From Physcomitrium patens (lineage: Eukaryota > Streptophyta > Bryopsida > Funariales > Funariaceae), in the NCBI RefSeq assembly GCF_000002425.4, contig NC_037254.1, positions 12,377,035-12,441,034 on the forward strand: DNA of 64,000 bases, written 5' to 3'. The notes under the pieces are model-generated. The model was not told the origin of the DNA and ran no database searches. It was given only the letters and a program-made list of their open reading frames with translations. The stretch's first letter is position 1; each line of letters starts with the position of its first letter. Positions 49,550 to 61,906 of the stretch are shown in pieces. A program made the position numbers and the translations under genes.

Positions 49550-49971
49550 GATTTATTAAGTATATTAAAGGATGAAAATACAATAGCTGAAGATCTTACA
49601 AAATAATTTTCATGGCTCTAGATAACTTTAAAGCTCCATTTACAAGTAGCTTAAGATTCTTATAAAGCATCTTTAGACAAATTTAAAAAAAAAACTCTTA
49701 TTATTCAAGTTGAAGATAAAATATTGCTTCTTCTTCAAGCAATATGAAAACTTCTTATGAAGCTTCTTAAGATTGCTTCTTAATGCCTAGTATATATTAG
49801 AGTCAATGCTGAAGAGATGCTTAGTCTCAACAACACATATCTTAGAGTTCTAACTCATCTTCTTGGTATTGATCTTGTACTCATTTGATTCAATGAAGCT
49901 CTTATCACCTTTTATGTTGAAACTTTTGGTTTAACTTCTACTTTGGTCTCATGTATAGTGTATCCATGACA
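49550..49971 (+). repeat. solo LTR of family A, plus orientation
   Basis: About 420 bp alignable with the reverse complement of 1412-1788, clearest over TAGTATATATTAGAGTC, then CTGAAGAGATGCTTAGTCTC and the stretch ending TATCCATGACA. The left edge is approximate. No family A internal sequence adjoins it, so it is either a solo LTR or the only survivor of a deleted element. More decayed than the copy at the window start. Confidence 0.7.
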
Positions 49972-52900
49972 GAATTAAGTAAACTAATTTTATAATTAAA
50001 TCTAAGAAGTCTTGATTCTATAAATATGAAGGAAGCAAGGATTAGTATGCCAAAGAAGTTTCATAGAATAAGATCAAAATCTTAAAGATTTCTACAAAAA
50101 ATTATGATCTATCTAAAACTATATTTTTTTTAATAATCTAATAGATTTACTCAAGTTGAATTAATAGGTGCATTTTTAACTAGAAGTGTTATTTTATTTA
50201 TAACTTAAATAAAAAAATATTTAATATGTAATCTAAATTTATTCTTTTAACTATTATGGCCAAAATTTTAAAAAAAGAGATTTAGAAAGAATAATAAAAT
50301 CCAAGCTTTGATCTTTATAACAATGATCACATTCAATTATCATATATATTATTGATTTCTAAAATATTATTAAAATATCAATTAAAATGATAAAGCTTTA
50401 ATTAATCAATTTATACATGAATCAAAAAATAATATTAAAGATTTATTATTCACAATGAAAAAAAAAAAAAAAAAAAAAAAATTATTGAAATAATATATTA
50501 CTTAAGCCGTGGCATGTAATAATCAATATTTTAAAAGATGTAAATAATAAAGATTTGATTGGAGAAGAACCAATAAAATTATGGCAATAACTTTTATATT
50601 TTTAGAAACTTATTCATCAAGATCCAAACCTATATAAATTAATATAGTATATTTTTAATCATTAATTGAACAAAAATAAACTCAAAATTGTTAAGAAGGA
50701 TTGTGCTTGTATTATAGAAAATATAAAAAAACTACTCAATATTGTCTAAAAAAGCAATGCTATCATAAAATAAAGAACATGGTTGCTAAAAAAGATGATA
50801 TACTGAAGAATAAGTTTTTTCAATTATAATAAAAACCATGCAATTAGAATCTTATATAATATTAATTAAAGGTCTTATTTTTATTTTGGATATTTATCTT
50901 ACTTTAGAATAGATGTTTTTGTAGAACCAAAAGATTACAAAGTCATTGTCTTATTTGATTTAGGAGGTTCAACTTGTTTTAGAGACAAAAACTTTGTTAA
51001 AAATAAGAAATAACTTTAATTTAGAAAGCTAAATCTTTCAATTTAAAAATCATAGATAACTTTTTGTTATCTTTTGAAGATATTATTTATAAAACTATTC
51101 TTATAAATAGAATAACTGATGGTCATAATAACTTTGTAATATTTAATGCTAATAGATCTTCTTTCAATCCAATAAGTTTGGATTTATTGTGGCTAAAGAA
51201 GTTTAATCTTTGAATTGACTTAATTTCTTATATTGTTAATTTTTTTCATAGTATAATAAAAAAAAAATTAATTCAAATAAAAAATTATATATCATATACA
51301 ACTGAAACTTCATTAGTAGGTACAATAGTTTTCATACATGTTAGAAAATGAAGGCTATATTTTGTTATTTATGCCACATCAATTTTTAATAGTGAAAAGA
51401 CTTCACGTGATATTCTAAGCTAGTATTAAGGATTTTAAGACATTATTTAGAAAAAAAAATATGAAGATACTCTTTAAAAGCATTCCTTTTGTGATGGCTC
51501 AATTAATCTATTTGGCACAATTTATGGCCTATCATAAAAAAAATTAGTTGCACTCAACAAAAACATTGACTAGGACCTAATTAAAAACTTCATACTTCAT
51601 TTAAAATCTCTAGCATGAACTTTTATCTTATTTGTGAAGAAATATGAGTAATCATTAGACATGTATGTAGAATATTAAAGTTTCAATAAGATCATCATTA
51701 AAAATAGATATCTTCTATCTTTGATATTATAAATTTTTAATCAATTAAATCAAGTAAAGATCTATAGTAGATAGATCTATGTAGAATATACAATTTGGTA
51801 CCCATCAAAAAAAGAGATGAATAAAAGATTGCATTTTAAACCAAGTAAAAATATTTCAAATATAATGTCATATTTTTTGGACTTACAAATGTACTAGCTT
51901 TTTTTTAACATATTGTAAATGAAGTTTTTTAAAATTTTTAGATGATTTTATTATTTTTTATTCAAATTTTTTTTTATTTATTCCAAAAATATAAAAGAAT
52001 ATGAATTCTATAGTTTTTGAGTATTAAAAAATCTTAAAGATGTAAAAATATATGATATGATTTAAAACTGTGTTTTTTATACAATTCAAGTTGAATTCTT
52101 AGGATGCATCATTTTAAATGATAGTCTTACGATAGATCCTAAAATAAATTATACTATCATGGATTGGAAGATTCCAAAAATAATAATATAATATCTAATA
52201 TTTTTTTAAGTTTTTCAATTATTATTGTATCTTTATTTAAAAAAATAAAGTTATAATTCTATTTATATATTCAATTGGAAAACCAAACTTGAATAGAAGA
52301 AAGGAGCTAAAGCTACATTTGAAGCTTTAAAAGTAACTTTTATTTTTACTCTAATCATATATTACATTGATTTTTTTAATATAATTTTAATAGAAATAGA
52401 TTCATCAAACTTTGCCTTAAATATATTATTATCATAAATGAAAGTAAATAAATAACTTCATCCAATAGTTTTTCATTTAAAAATAATTTAGCAACCAAAA
52501 TTTATTTTGATATCTACAATAAAGAACTTCTTACAATTGTCATATTTATTTTAAAATGGTGCCATTATTTAAAAGTTTATTTAATTTAGTGATTTTTTAT
52601 ATAAATTATATGAATATTGAGTATTTTATGTCTGCACATGTTTTAAATTATTGTTAGGCCTATAAGAGCATGTCTTTGTCAAGATTTGAATTTAAGATCA
52701 CACACCAATTAAAATAAAAACATGATTTTTCAAACACCTTTTTTAGACTTTCTTATGTTGCACCAAAAGAAGAAAATATAGCTTTTAATCAATAAAAAAA
52801 TATTTTTTTGAAGCTAAAAGAATTTTATTTTTGAGCTATAAAATCAACATTAAATGTTGATTCAACTTTTAAAGTAAGTTCAATCAAATATGTCTTCAAA

Positions 52901-54848
52901 TCCTCTTGTTTATGATATTAAAAATAATCCTTTTAAATCTCATGATACTTATAGGTTTGAATTTAAAATCAATATTTTTAATTTTAAGACATGCTTATGT
53001 ATTCTAAAAAATAAAATACAACTATGTACTTTTGAAACTTATCACATTTTTTCTAGCTCCGAGATATTTTAAATACAATAAAACCTTAAAATTAATATTT
53101 AGAGATTTTTGATGGCCTCAAATATAGAAGATAGTTAAAACCTTTGTAAAATCATGTGATATTTATTCAAGATCAAAAACTCTTTATTACTAGTCTTATG
53201 GATTTTTTCAACCATAATATATAGTAAAACAATTTCTATAGATTTTATCATGGATCGTCTAAGTTTGTATGATTCTATATTTGTGATAGTAGATTATTTC
53301 ACCAAAATGACACATTTTATATTATATACAAAATCTATCACATGTAAAGAAATAATTAAAATTTTCCTTCACAATATTTATTGCTATCATGAATTATAAA
53401 GAAGCATTATATTAGATAGAAGGACTCAATTTGAATGAAGGTTTTAGATAATTCTTTTTAAGATATTAGAAGTAGATATAAAACTATATTTACCTTTTCA
53501 TCTTCAAATCAATGGACATATAGAATGGATAATCAAATTTTAGAGCAATATTTGAGATGTATCATCAACTACTATGAAAATAATATAATTCTTCTTTTGA
53601 CATTGGCAAATTTTGTTCATAATAATATGATACATTTTTCTACTTAATAATATCTTTCAATATAAATTATAGTTAGCATTTACAAGTTGATACTTTTAAC
53701 TTCTAAAATCTTGATAATTCTATAATAAAAGTTTTGATATATTATCAAAGCTACATTAAATAATGAATGTACAATTTTAAAAAAATGTCAAGAATAACAA
53801 AATATCAATACAAATGCCTATTACAAGGAATAACCTCAATTCCACATTAGCAATAAGACATGGTTAATTTTTGTAATATCAAGACTAGTTGCCTTTGTGA
53901 CAAGTTAGAGTACCGTAGACTTGAAATATTTATTATTTGTAAATAGATAAATGTGATTACTTATTATTTACATCTACTAAAGTTTATGAAGATTCATCTC
54001 ATATTTCATGTATCTTTTCTAAATCCATAAAAGATAGTAGATAATATCAAAAAAAAGACAAATACCACTTTATTCAATAGAATTGGACAATAACCAAGAA
54101 TTTAAAATCAAAGAAGTCTTAAATTCAAGGCGACACTCAAATAGGTTGACATATCTTATACTTGACATAGATATAACATTAGTGAATGTACATAAAAGCC
54201 AATTAAGAATCTTGCTAATGCAACAAAGAAAAATGATATTTTTTTATTTATAACATCTATCAAAATCAAAATAAAGAATCATACAATGTCTTATTTAAAA
54301 GAAATGAAGTTTTGTGAAGATTGCATTCTATCTTCTATTTTTGTTTGTATCTTTTGTATATTTGTAGTACTTAAGAGATAGAGAATTTATAATCATCAAA
54401 TTTAACTTAAAAAATATCATTTTTTAAATTATCAAACAAAACATTGAGATTGTCATAGCCTTCAAGACAAAATAATAGAAATAAAGACTCTCAAGAACAC
54501 CATATTCTTTCTTAAATAGATGGTAAGATATAATATATTTGGTATCATGCTCATAAAAGAGACTCTTGATGTTTGGTTATATTATTGGAAGTAAAAACCA
54601 TCCTTGATGGTATTCCAAAAAAATTATTTGAAAGAAGTTACAAAGACCTTAATAATAATCAAATAATAAGGTGTTGTTTTTGCCTTGGTATAGGACATTA
54701 TCAATGGCTTAGAAGACTTATCAACTATCTTTAAGAGAAGCAAAGATCATAATATGTAGCAAATACAATTTATTGCATCTTGGACTTTGTCAAGTTATAA
54801 TGACCACTCTTTGTAGAATTTGCTTTTAGAAGAGAGAGATAGTCTTAG

Positions 54849-54888
<40 letters not shown>

Positions 54889-55365
54889 CTAGATTAAAGG
54901 AATTAGATAGAAGTAGATTTGATACTATCTTATGGAATAGCTTCCTAAAAGCTTCATAGATACAGATTTGACTTTTAACGTATTTGTAGGTAATTGATAA
55001 GTTGAAGATTAAACCAACAATTTGGTCGCATATTGCATATGTTGATAAATTGTGGTACAAGTTGGCCTTGTGGTGCACATGTATAAACTTTGTCTTGTAA
55101 GCTAGACATATATCAAAGGTCTTGTAGAATGTTGTGACATAACTTCAAATTAAATAGTATAAGTAGATGCAAGAGTGATTTCTTCCTCACTCTTGTCAAG
55201 GCTTTTCTTGTTCTTAGTCATGTTTGAAGAGTCTCTAATCTTCTTGACAATAATCATTCTAACCTTAATATTATATCATTTTTGATTGATAATATATTCT
55301 TTTAAAGTGATACAAGATCATATTGATGTACTGATTTTTTATGATTCATGTTCTTGATATTTTAT
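49972..55365 (+). mobile_element. element G: decayed family-B-like gypsy copy in plus orientation
   Basis: Plus-strand order: gag traces from about 50030 (GGATTAGTATGCC matches the complement of element C gag), protease near 51.1 kb, RT near 51.9-52.2 kb, integrase zinc-end region 52890-53072 (SSNPLVYDIKNNPFKSHDTY, like B3 44747), integrase core near 53240-53345 (YDSIFVIVDYFTKMTHF), then purine tract (54826-54841) and 3' LTR about 54843-55365. The 5' LTR is missing or reduced. Every frame is destroyed. It is the only family-B relative in this orientation. Confidence 0.72.
54843..55365 (+). repeat. 3' LTR of G
   Basis: Aligns with the reverse complement of the B LTRs (e.g. CAAGTTGGCC, CTCACTCTTGTCAA, end GTTCTTGATA). 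An alternating AT tract of about 34 bp at 54850-54884 has expanded inside it. Confidence 0.75.
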
Positions 55366-55816
55366 ATCTTTCTCATTTACAAAAATTTCTTTCCTAAGGC
55401 ATGATTTGATTAGATTTTTTTAATGAATTTACAGATAGATAGAGGAGATGTAGAACCTCGGCCGTAAGAGTGATCCTGGCCTAAAAGCTGAATATGATAA
55501 CCTCCCAATATGTTGATATCTGGTTTCGAAAAAATGACCGTGTTGTCGGGTAGATTGGAAGAATCCGGATCCGGGCTTCTGAATGGAGTTGGGGAGGAGG
55601 AGTATGGCGCCGCAACAGCTGAATTATGGACACATGAAGCTCTAAACCCTAGACTTCTGTTTCTTTACTGCAGGGCAGGCGCAAGTTCGCCATCGCCGGA
55701 CCACGCCCGTCACAGGGCCACCAGGGTCTAGGAGAAGTTTAGAAATCAGCTTTCTGGTTCCGTTTGGCGAAACAGTCACAAGTTTTTTCTTCAGTGTAAT
55801 TTGAAAGTCGGCAGCG
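55366..55816. other. boundary of the AT-rich island and upstream region of the RLP24-like gene
   Basis: Composition returns to normal within about 100 bp near 55450. Should contain the promoter and 5' UTR of the RLP24-like gene. A 73-codon frame at 55510-55731 is not supported as a gene. Confidence 0.5.
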
Positions 55817-56938
55817 ATGAGATTGGAGAAGTGCTGGTTCTGTTCTTCGACCATATACCCCGGCCATGGCATTCAATTCGTCAGAAATGACGCTAAGGTT
55901 GTTTCTTTGTGTTGATTTCGATGGTTGTGGAGATGAGGTGACGCGGAATTGATGTGGGGAAAGGCGGCAGGTTTGGTTTTTTTGTGGGGTTTAGGGTCGG
56001 TGTGCAACAGGGTGGTGGTTTTGTACAATTCTTGCTTTTGCGTTTGATTTAAGGGCTTTTGTTTCGTGGTATTGGCTTTGTGGACACTGATGAAGCTTTT
56101 GATTGCGTGTCTGCCTGACTTGTTTTGTTCAGATATTTAGGTTTTGCCGGTCGAAATGTCACAAGAATTTTAAGATGAAACGAAATCCTCGTAAGGTGAA
56201 GTGGACAAAAGCGTATAGAAAGCTTCATGGAAAGGAACTCACACAGGATGCTACGTTTGAGTTTGAGAGGAGGCGGAACAGGCCGGAGAGGTACAATAGG
56301 GAAGTAGTTGAGCAGACGCTGAAGGCCATGAAGAAGATTGATGAAGTGCGGGTGCAACGCGAGGCCAAATTCTGGGAGAACAGGTGGGTCTTCGGTGTAC
56401 AAACTGAATTTTTTTTCTAACTTTTGAAGCCTGTTTTCACAATGCATATTCCAAGGAACATGATCAGTAGGGTTTTAACCTGAACCTTAGTGGTGGATGT
56501 TATCATCACCTTTCGCGGATTTGCTTCCGTGATTGTTTCGATGCTCCTCAGTGCTGTGGGATTTCAGTAAACTGTCTGACTTTTAACTTTTGCCAATCAG
56601 CGTCAGAGACGTATTCTGTGAGGGATTCAATGACCATCATTGTGTGGCTAGTTTACTCTAGTTCCATGTCCTGTTTTAATCACAGGTATGTTTGTAGGGA
56701 GCAATGCGAGGAGATGTTATTGTCCGAGATCGTTTCTTACGGTGTGTTTGTTCCTAACAGGATGAAAGACAAGAAATCCAAGAGCAGGGCTGAAGCAGCG
56801 AGAGAGCTCGAGCAGGGCATTCACTTGATTAAGGCCCCATCCGCCATGCAATCAGAACCTGGACTTACACTACCTAAACTTGCTCAGAAGACTAAGGTTA
56901 AGGTATCTACGTCTAGCAATGTTGAGATGCAGGAATAG
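55817..56938 (+). CDS. RLP24-like: RLP24-type ribosome biogenesis factor (eL24 family)
   Basis: Nucleolar placeholder for ribosomal protein eL24 on pre-60S particles; in yeast Rlp24 recruits the AAA-ATPase Drg1 and is later exchanged for eL24. Exons 55817-55897, 56133-56383 and 56761-56938, GT-AG; 510 nt, 169 residues, stop TAG at 56936-56938. The N-terminus [20 protein letters not shown] with CWFC and then FRFCRSKC gives the C-x2-C and C-x3-C pairs of the eL24 zinc site. [20 protein letters not shown] and [15 protein letters not shown] distinguish RLP24 from eL24 itself. The C-terminal exon is Lys/Ala/Glu-rich, as usual. Exon 1 ends exactly after residue 27 in the same phase as the eL24 fold; the start is the only ATG that gives the conserved N-terminus. 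Confidence 0.94.
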
Positions 56939-59179
56939 AAGCCGAAATTAGTGAACTGGTACGATTTCACAGATGGTGCAACCGTAGCAACTACGCTTCC
57001 AGAAACCTGCTGATTTTGTATGTTTACCGGTTCCATTTGCAATCTGTCTTTCTTCCACTTGCGTGTGCATGTATCCATCGTGCCAGCATCTGCACAGCAC
57101 AGGGTATCTATTAGTGACTAAGTTTGCTTTTTAAGAGAAGCTTAGTTCTAAATGTTTAAGGTACCTGGTTAGGGTAAAACTGGATTTATATGTGACCTAA
57201 AGCATAGTCCTGCTGGAGAGTGTGAGGCCAGTAGATGGATCAGAGAGCATCAGTCTAGCTGTATCTTGATCACCGCATGAATTGCGTGTGCGTGAATTTT
57301 GCTTTAATTGTGGGTATCCCAGTCGAGACTTACAGGCTGGTATTGCTCTTGAAGGTTGGACATGAAAAGGTTGAATTTCACATTTTTTGATTGCTTTTTA
57401 GTTGCTGGAGTCGTCGTACTTGCACTAAACGGCGAAGATGTTTTTTTCCTGAAAGTTTTTCATCGCAGTGGTGGCAACTAGCCTTCATTCTGTCGCTCTA
57501 AGGTCCCCTCGTTGGATATTCATTATCAGTGCTCCACATACTTTTTCACTCGGATTTGATCGTGAGAGTGTCTCTTGATGTATATTGCTGCATTTACCTG
57601 GTGATCACAATAGTGAATGCAAAGGTGCTCGTCGCGTTAATTTCTGGTCGCCGCAGATACTTTGGACTGCCATCCATTGCTGGAGTTTACATCCTCGTCA
57701 AGAAAATATACTTGATGCATGTGCAATGCAGTTCGCAAGTGTCTCGAACTTTGAAAGTACCAGACCATTTGTTAAAGATGGATACTGTGCATTACTACGA
57801 AGCGTTGATTAGCAGTAGCCTCGCACATGAATTTGTCGCAATGTAGCTGAACAGCAAAATGAAGAGTCAAACCCCTGTTAGACTTTCCCTTGAATCATGG
57901 CATGAAGCTTGTTTTACTAGGGAAATCAAACAATATTCATATAGTTTAATATTATGAACATCCATCATGTCTCAGTAATTTCTCGTAATTCTCCAAGTGT
58001 TGGGAACAATTACTAGAGATTGCAGCAAAATACTTTTAGCTTCATCCGTTTCGTGAGTTAAGTCTCACTCCGTAGTTTCGCTTTCAAAAGCTGCTAATGG
58101 TCACCCACTTAAAATAATCATGTTTCTACCTATCTCTGTTGACAAATTTGTGGAAAGAGGTTGCACTGTAGACACTTGTGCGTTAAATTACAATGCATAC
58201 CATGATGGAGGAAAGGAGGAAACATGGCCCAGTATCCGATTGTTGTCCTTATGCACGATATTTTTAATGTTGAGTATGCAACAGTAAACATTGATTTTAG
58301 GATGGAATTCCAAAGAACTTAAAATCAACAAACATTCTCTCTATGTCAAACCTGAAAAAATATGGTTTACACATGGTTTTAAGACTACATTTCGTGTATT
58401 ATAAGATTAGAGAGAACTTCTTTAATTCATGATATCTGGTATGTCCAGCACAAAAAGTTTCACAAGGTTGTAAGTGTGATGGTAATCATAATGTATTGTG
58501 GTAAATTGAGGTGGATGAGGTATTCATTTGCATAGCATTTCTTGAGTAATCTGGTGTGTGTTAAATTTCTTATGTTTTGCTCAAGTCACACTTGGTATTT
58601 AAAATAAATGACAAAACGTGCATTGTATTTTTGTGTAATTGAATTGTTATCAATTGTGTTTGATTGATGTATAATTTATGCCACTTATTAGTGTATAATA
58701 ATTATATATTGCATGGAATTCAACATATATATATATATATATATATATTACATAAAAAATAAATAAATATAAGGTATAGACATAAAGAATCTTTCTTATT
58801 GGCCAAACATAAGTGAATGGGGGAATGAATAGATGACAATGCCAAAGATTGTAGTAGGTATTTTAAAGGCATGGGTTTCCACTAGTATGGATATTCAAAG
58901 ATGTAAATAGAATGACTTATATGTAAATCTCAATGATTATTATCAACAATTTTAATGTATCAAATATTTTGATTATAATTTTTTCATGTTTTAAAATATA
59001 TAATAATTGTTGTATGAAGGATGATAATATTATCTTTGGTAACACAAACTTGCAATTGTAGATAATTATTGTTACAAAATACAAAAATACCAAATATAAT
59101 CTATTTTAATATTGCTATCATTTTAAAATATTTTATATTTATTGAAATTACCAATTAATTGCTATATTTATATATAGTA
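56939..59179. other. intergenic, AT-rich in its second half
   Basis: Contains the 3' UTR of the RLP24-like gene. Overlapping frames at 57529-57846 have no domain. From 58100 the composition falls to AT-rich with an alternating TA tract at about 58725-58749. No gene or element recognised. Confidence 0.5.
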
Positions 59180-59475
59180 GAATGATAAAGTGACCCAAAT
59201 TTTTACTAAAGCAACACATCTTTACAAAACCATCATTATTCTTATGCCCCGTCCCTGTTCCCTCCATTTCCCGGTCAACCATCCCCAATCCCGGGGTTAG
59301 GAACGGGGCTGGGAACGAGATTGGGACAGGGGTCGGGGAGGGCTGACCGAGGAACGGGTGGCTAGGTAGAGGAATGAGATATGGGAACAACAGGAACAAG
59401 GACGGGGCATAGGAAGTGTAATGATGTTTTGTAAGGATGGGTCGCTTTAGTAAAAACTTGGGTCGTTTTATCATT
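59180..59475. mobile_element. fold-back (MITE-like) element with 83-bp inverted ends
   Basis: The arms 59180-59262 and 59393-59475 are inverted copies: GAATGATAAAGTGACCCAAA on the left against GAATGATAAAACGACCCAAG reading inward from the right, matching through TTTTTACTAAAGC, ACAAAAC, CATCATTA and ATGCCCCGTCC to GTTCC. The 130-bp centre is GC-rich (CCCGGGG, GGGACAGGGGTCGGGGAGGG). No coding capacity for a transposase. No clear target duplication is seen, so the superfamily is open. A 110-codon frame over it is an artefact of the repeat. Confidence 0.82.
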
Positions 59476-61906
59476 CCCAATATTTATTGCAGATTTTATA
59501 AATAGATTCCAAATCTATCCCCCCAATATTCTTTCCCACCAACCATCAACTTCACATGTTTAACACACAGTTAAACAAACAGCTGATGTTACATTATAAA
59601 CACACAAAACACCACAAGCACAAAAAACCACTGAACATATTTCAGCTAAAAAATCTTAGTGGGTTCATGGCCTGATTTGGAACAGAAACCGAAAACATAA
59701 CCATAACTTGAAGTGAAGCATATATATATATATATATAAATTAAACAAAACGAAAGAGGAAACATGACAAGAGAGCTGAAGAAACAAAACAAACCACACA
59801 GTTAATCCACGCACAACCCTGTTTTCATGGTGCTGCAAGGCGGAGGAAAGCTCAAATGAAGCTGCTGCTGCCATAGCTGTGTCATCGCTTGGGTGTAGAA
59901 TGTGAGCACAGGTGACGGTGTAGGAGAGTGTGTGTCGAGTCATGTGTCAGAAACATGGCGATCCATTGCGGGATTGAAGGACATGGGTTGTCGTTAGAAC
60001 ACAGGTTCCCGCAACAACTTGCTTCGGAGATTGCGTTTTTGTTGCAGTTTTCTTTACTTTTTACTTTCTTTACGTATAGGTTGTGATCTGAAGTGCAGGG
60101 TGAGGCTGGAGGAGAGCAGGCACCAGAGTCTCACTCACAAGGAGGTTGTGATGGTTGAGCCAAGCAGCAGTAGCTGCGGAGGAGGAGTAGTGTAATGAGG
60201 AAGCTGCTTGGGTCGTGAGCTCCTGGATCCTTTTGCAAATTTGGAAGGTGGGGCACACACAGCACTGTTGATGAAGAAATGCAGGGTGTGCGTCGTAACG
60301 TCGTGGAATGACATCCCTGGAGGCAAATGGAACCCCCCCCCCCACTCAAGGACCCTATTGCAGATGGTCGCACAGGCGTCTTTCTTCTTCCTCCTCCTCA
60401 TCTTGGATCCATCACAGTGTAGTGTCTCCCACAGCCTTGGGACGATGCCACATGCCAAGGCATGATGGGGCTGTCCATTCTGTTATCCCTGCTGCAGATT
60501 GGTACGGTTGGTAACCCCGCACAGGACCATGTCACTTGCAGGGATTTGGTGTCAGAGTATGTTGCTGTCGCCAATGCAGGTGGTGGCACAGCTTAGACTA
60601 TGCGGTGAAGGCGAAGAGGGTTGGGTTTTGCTGTTTTCAATTTTTTAAAATTAATTAGATATTCTTTTCTCGAGTACTTGAAAGAGTATTTGGGAGGAGT
60701 TTTAGAGAAAGGTGTTGACCTGCCGTAAATCTCCACACACGTAGTGTGCGTCCTACTGGTTGCGTCGCGATGAGTGTCCTTTCCTATCTAGATTGAAGCT
60801 GCGCTGGAGTCGCCGTAGCTGTACCAGTTGCGTGGATGTGTTTACGAAGGTTGCGGGGTTGATTTGCAGTCAGGAACGAACTGAATGTACTACATGATTA
60901 CAGTTACTGTAGCCAGTTTTATTTTTTTTTCCCCCTTTAGAAAAGTGTTCTGCTTCTAATGTGACCATGTGCGGACGCTTTTGGAGAGGCGAACCCACAT
61001 CGTAGAACATTCAGGAGAAAAGCAGATCCAAGAGTAATTTCGATCATGAGATGCTTGTGACACCCCATCAATCTGACCTGGACCTCTGACTTTGATGGGT
61101 CGGAGGTCGCTCCGCCATAGCCTTCGATTTGTCACCGAGATTCACGCCTAAGTATTAGTTCAGAAAATTAGGTGTGTGCTCTCATTCCAGCGGTTGTAGT
61201 GATTCGTTGCGGTGTGGATGACGAAGTGCCTGCGCTGTTTCTCGCGGTGTTGCCCTCCCCGTGGCCCTTCGGTTTGTTTTTGAGGTCAGTGGTACCGCTT
61301 GCGCGACAGCGAGACGAAGCGCTGGAAGTAAATTCGGTCGGTTGAAGGTTTCTTTTCGTTTTAGAGTCGGGAATTGTGACCGTTTGGTAAGGATTTGGTT
61401 TACAGGGGTAGCTTTTCTCTCACGAGCTGCTGCAATCAGTAATAGAACTCGGTGCACTGAATTCTCCCCGCTCGCTGTTGCTCTTCGAAACAGACTCGAA
61501 TTAGGGCTGTTTTTGGTGAAGCGCTTAGGTATTTGGGCATTTGATAAACACAAGGCATGTTCAGCACAGAAATTTTGTGGTTTCCGTTCAGCACGAAGGA
61601 AAAGGAGCGCTAGCTAGCATGAAAATCTTCGAGGAGGGTTTTGCAGTTGAAAGATTTCTGTCACCATTTCCGAGTTCGGATTGTCTGATATGTTCAGTAT
61701 TTCTCAAGTTCATCGGTCTTTCTTCCTCATCCTCTAAACAGTGCAAGATTGTGGACTGTGGTGGGTGTATTTGCAGACCGTTCGCGGAGCTGATTCAGAC
61801 ACCGCACGTTTCAGTCCACGGGGCAGAAAACACCCTTCGTGTAGACTGTCGATGTAAATTTTAGAGTTTAGGGCTGTTCACGTGGGCGAGTTAAAGACAT
61901 CGGGAT
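59476..61906. other. intergenic region upstream of the KAI2-like gene
   Basis: Alternating AT tract at about 59719-59738; a run of eleven C at 60333-60343; overlapping frames on both strands at 60070-60590 without recognisable domains. A short minus-strand open stretch at about 60046-59975 reads as a Cys-rich segment (spacing C-x9-CC-x3-C-x5-C) but has no visible start. 61180-61906 is of normal composition and should hold the promoter and 5' UTR of the KAI2-like gene. Confidence 0.45.

Noticed and set aside
59148-59480. 110-codon minus frame, Pro/Leu-rich
   Set aside because: It spans the fold-back element almost exactly and reads its inverted repeats; no independent coding sign.
60070-60590. 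Five overlapping frames on both strands, 60 to 107 codons
   Set aside because: No domain, no consistent strand, simple C and CTT/CTC runs; open frames arise from composition.
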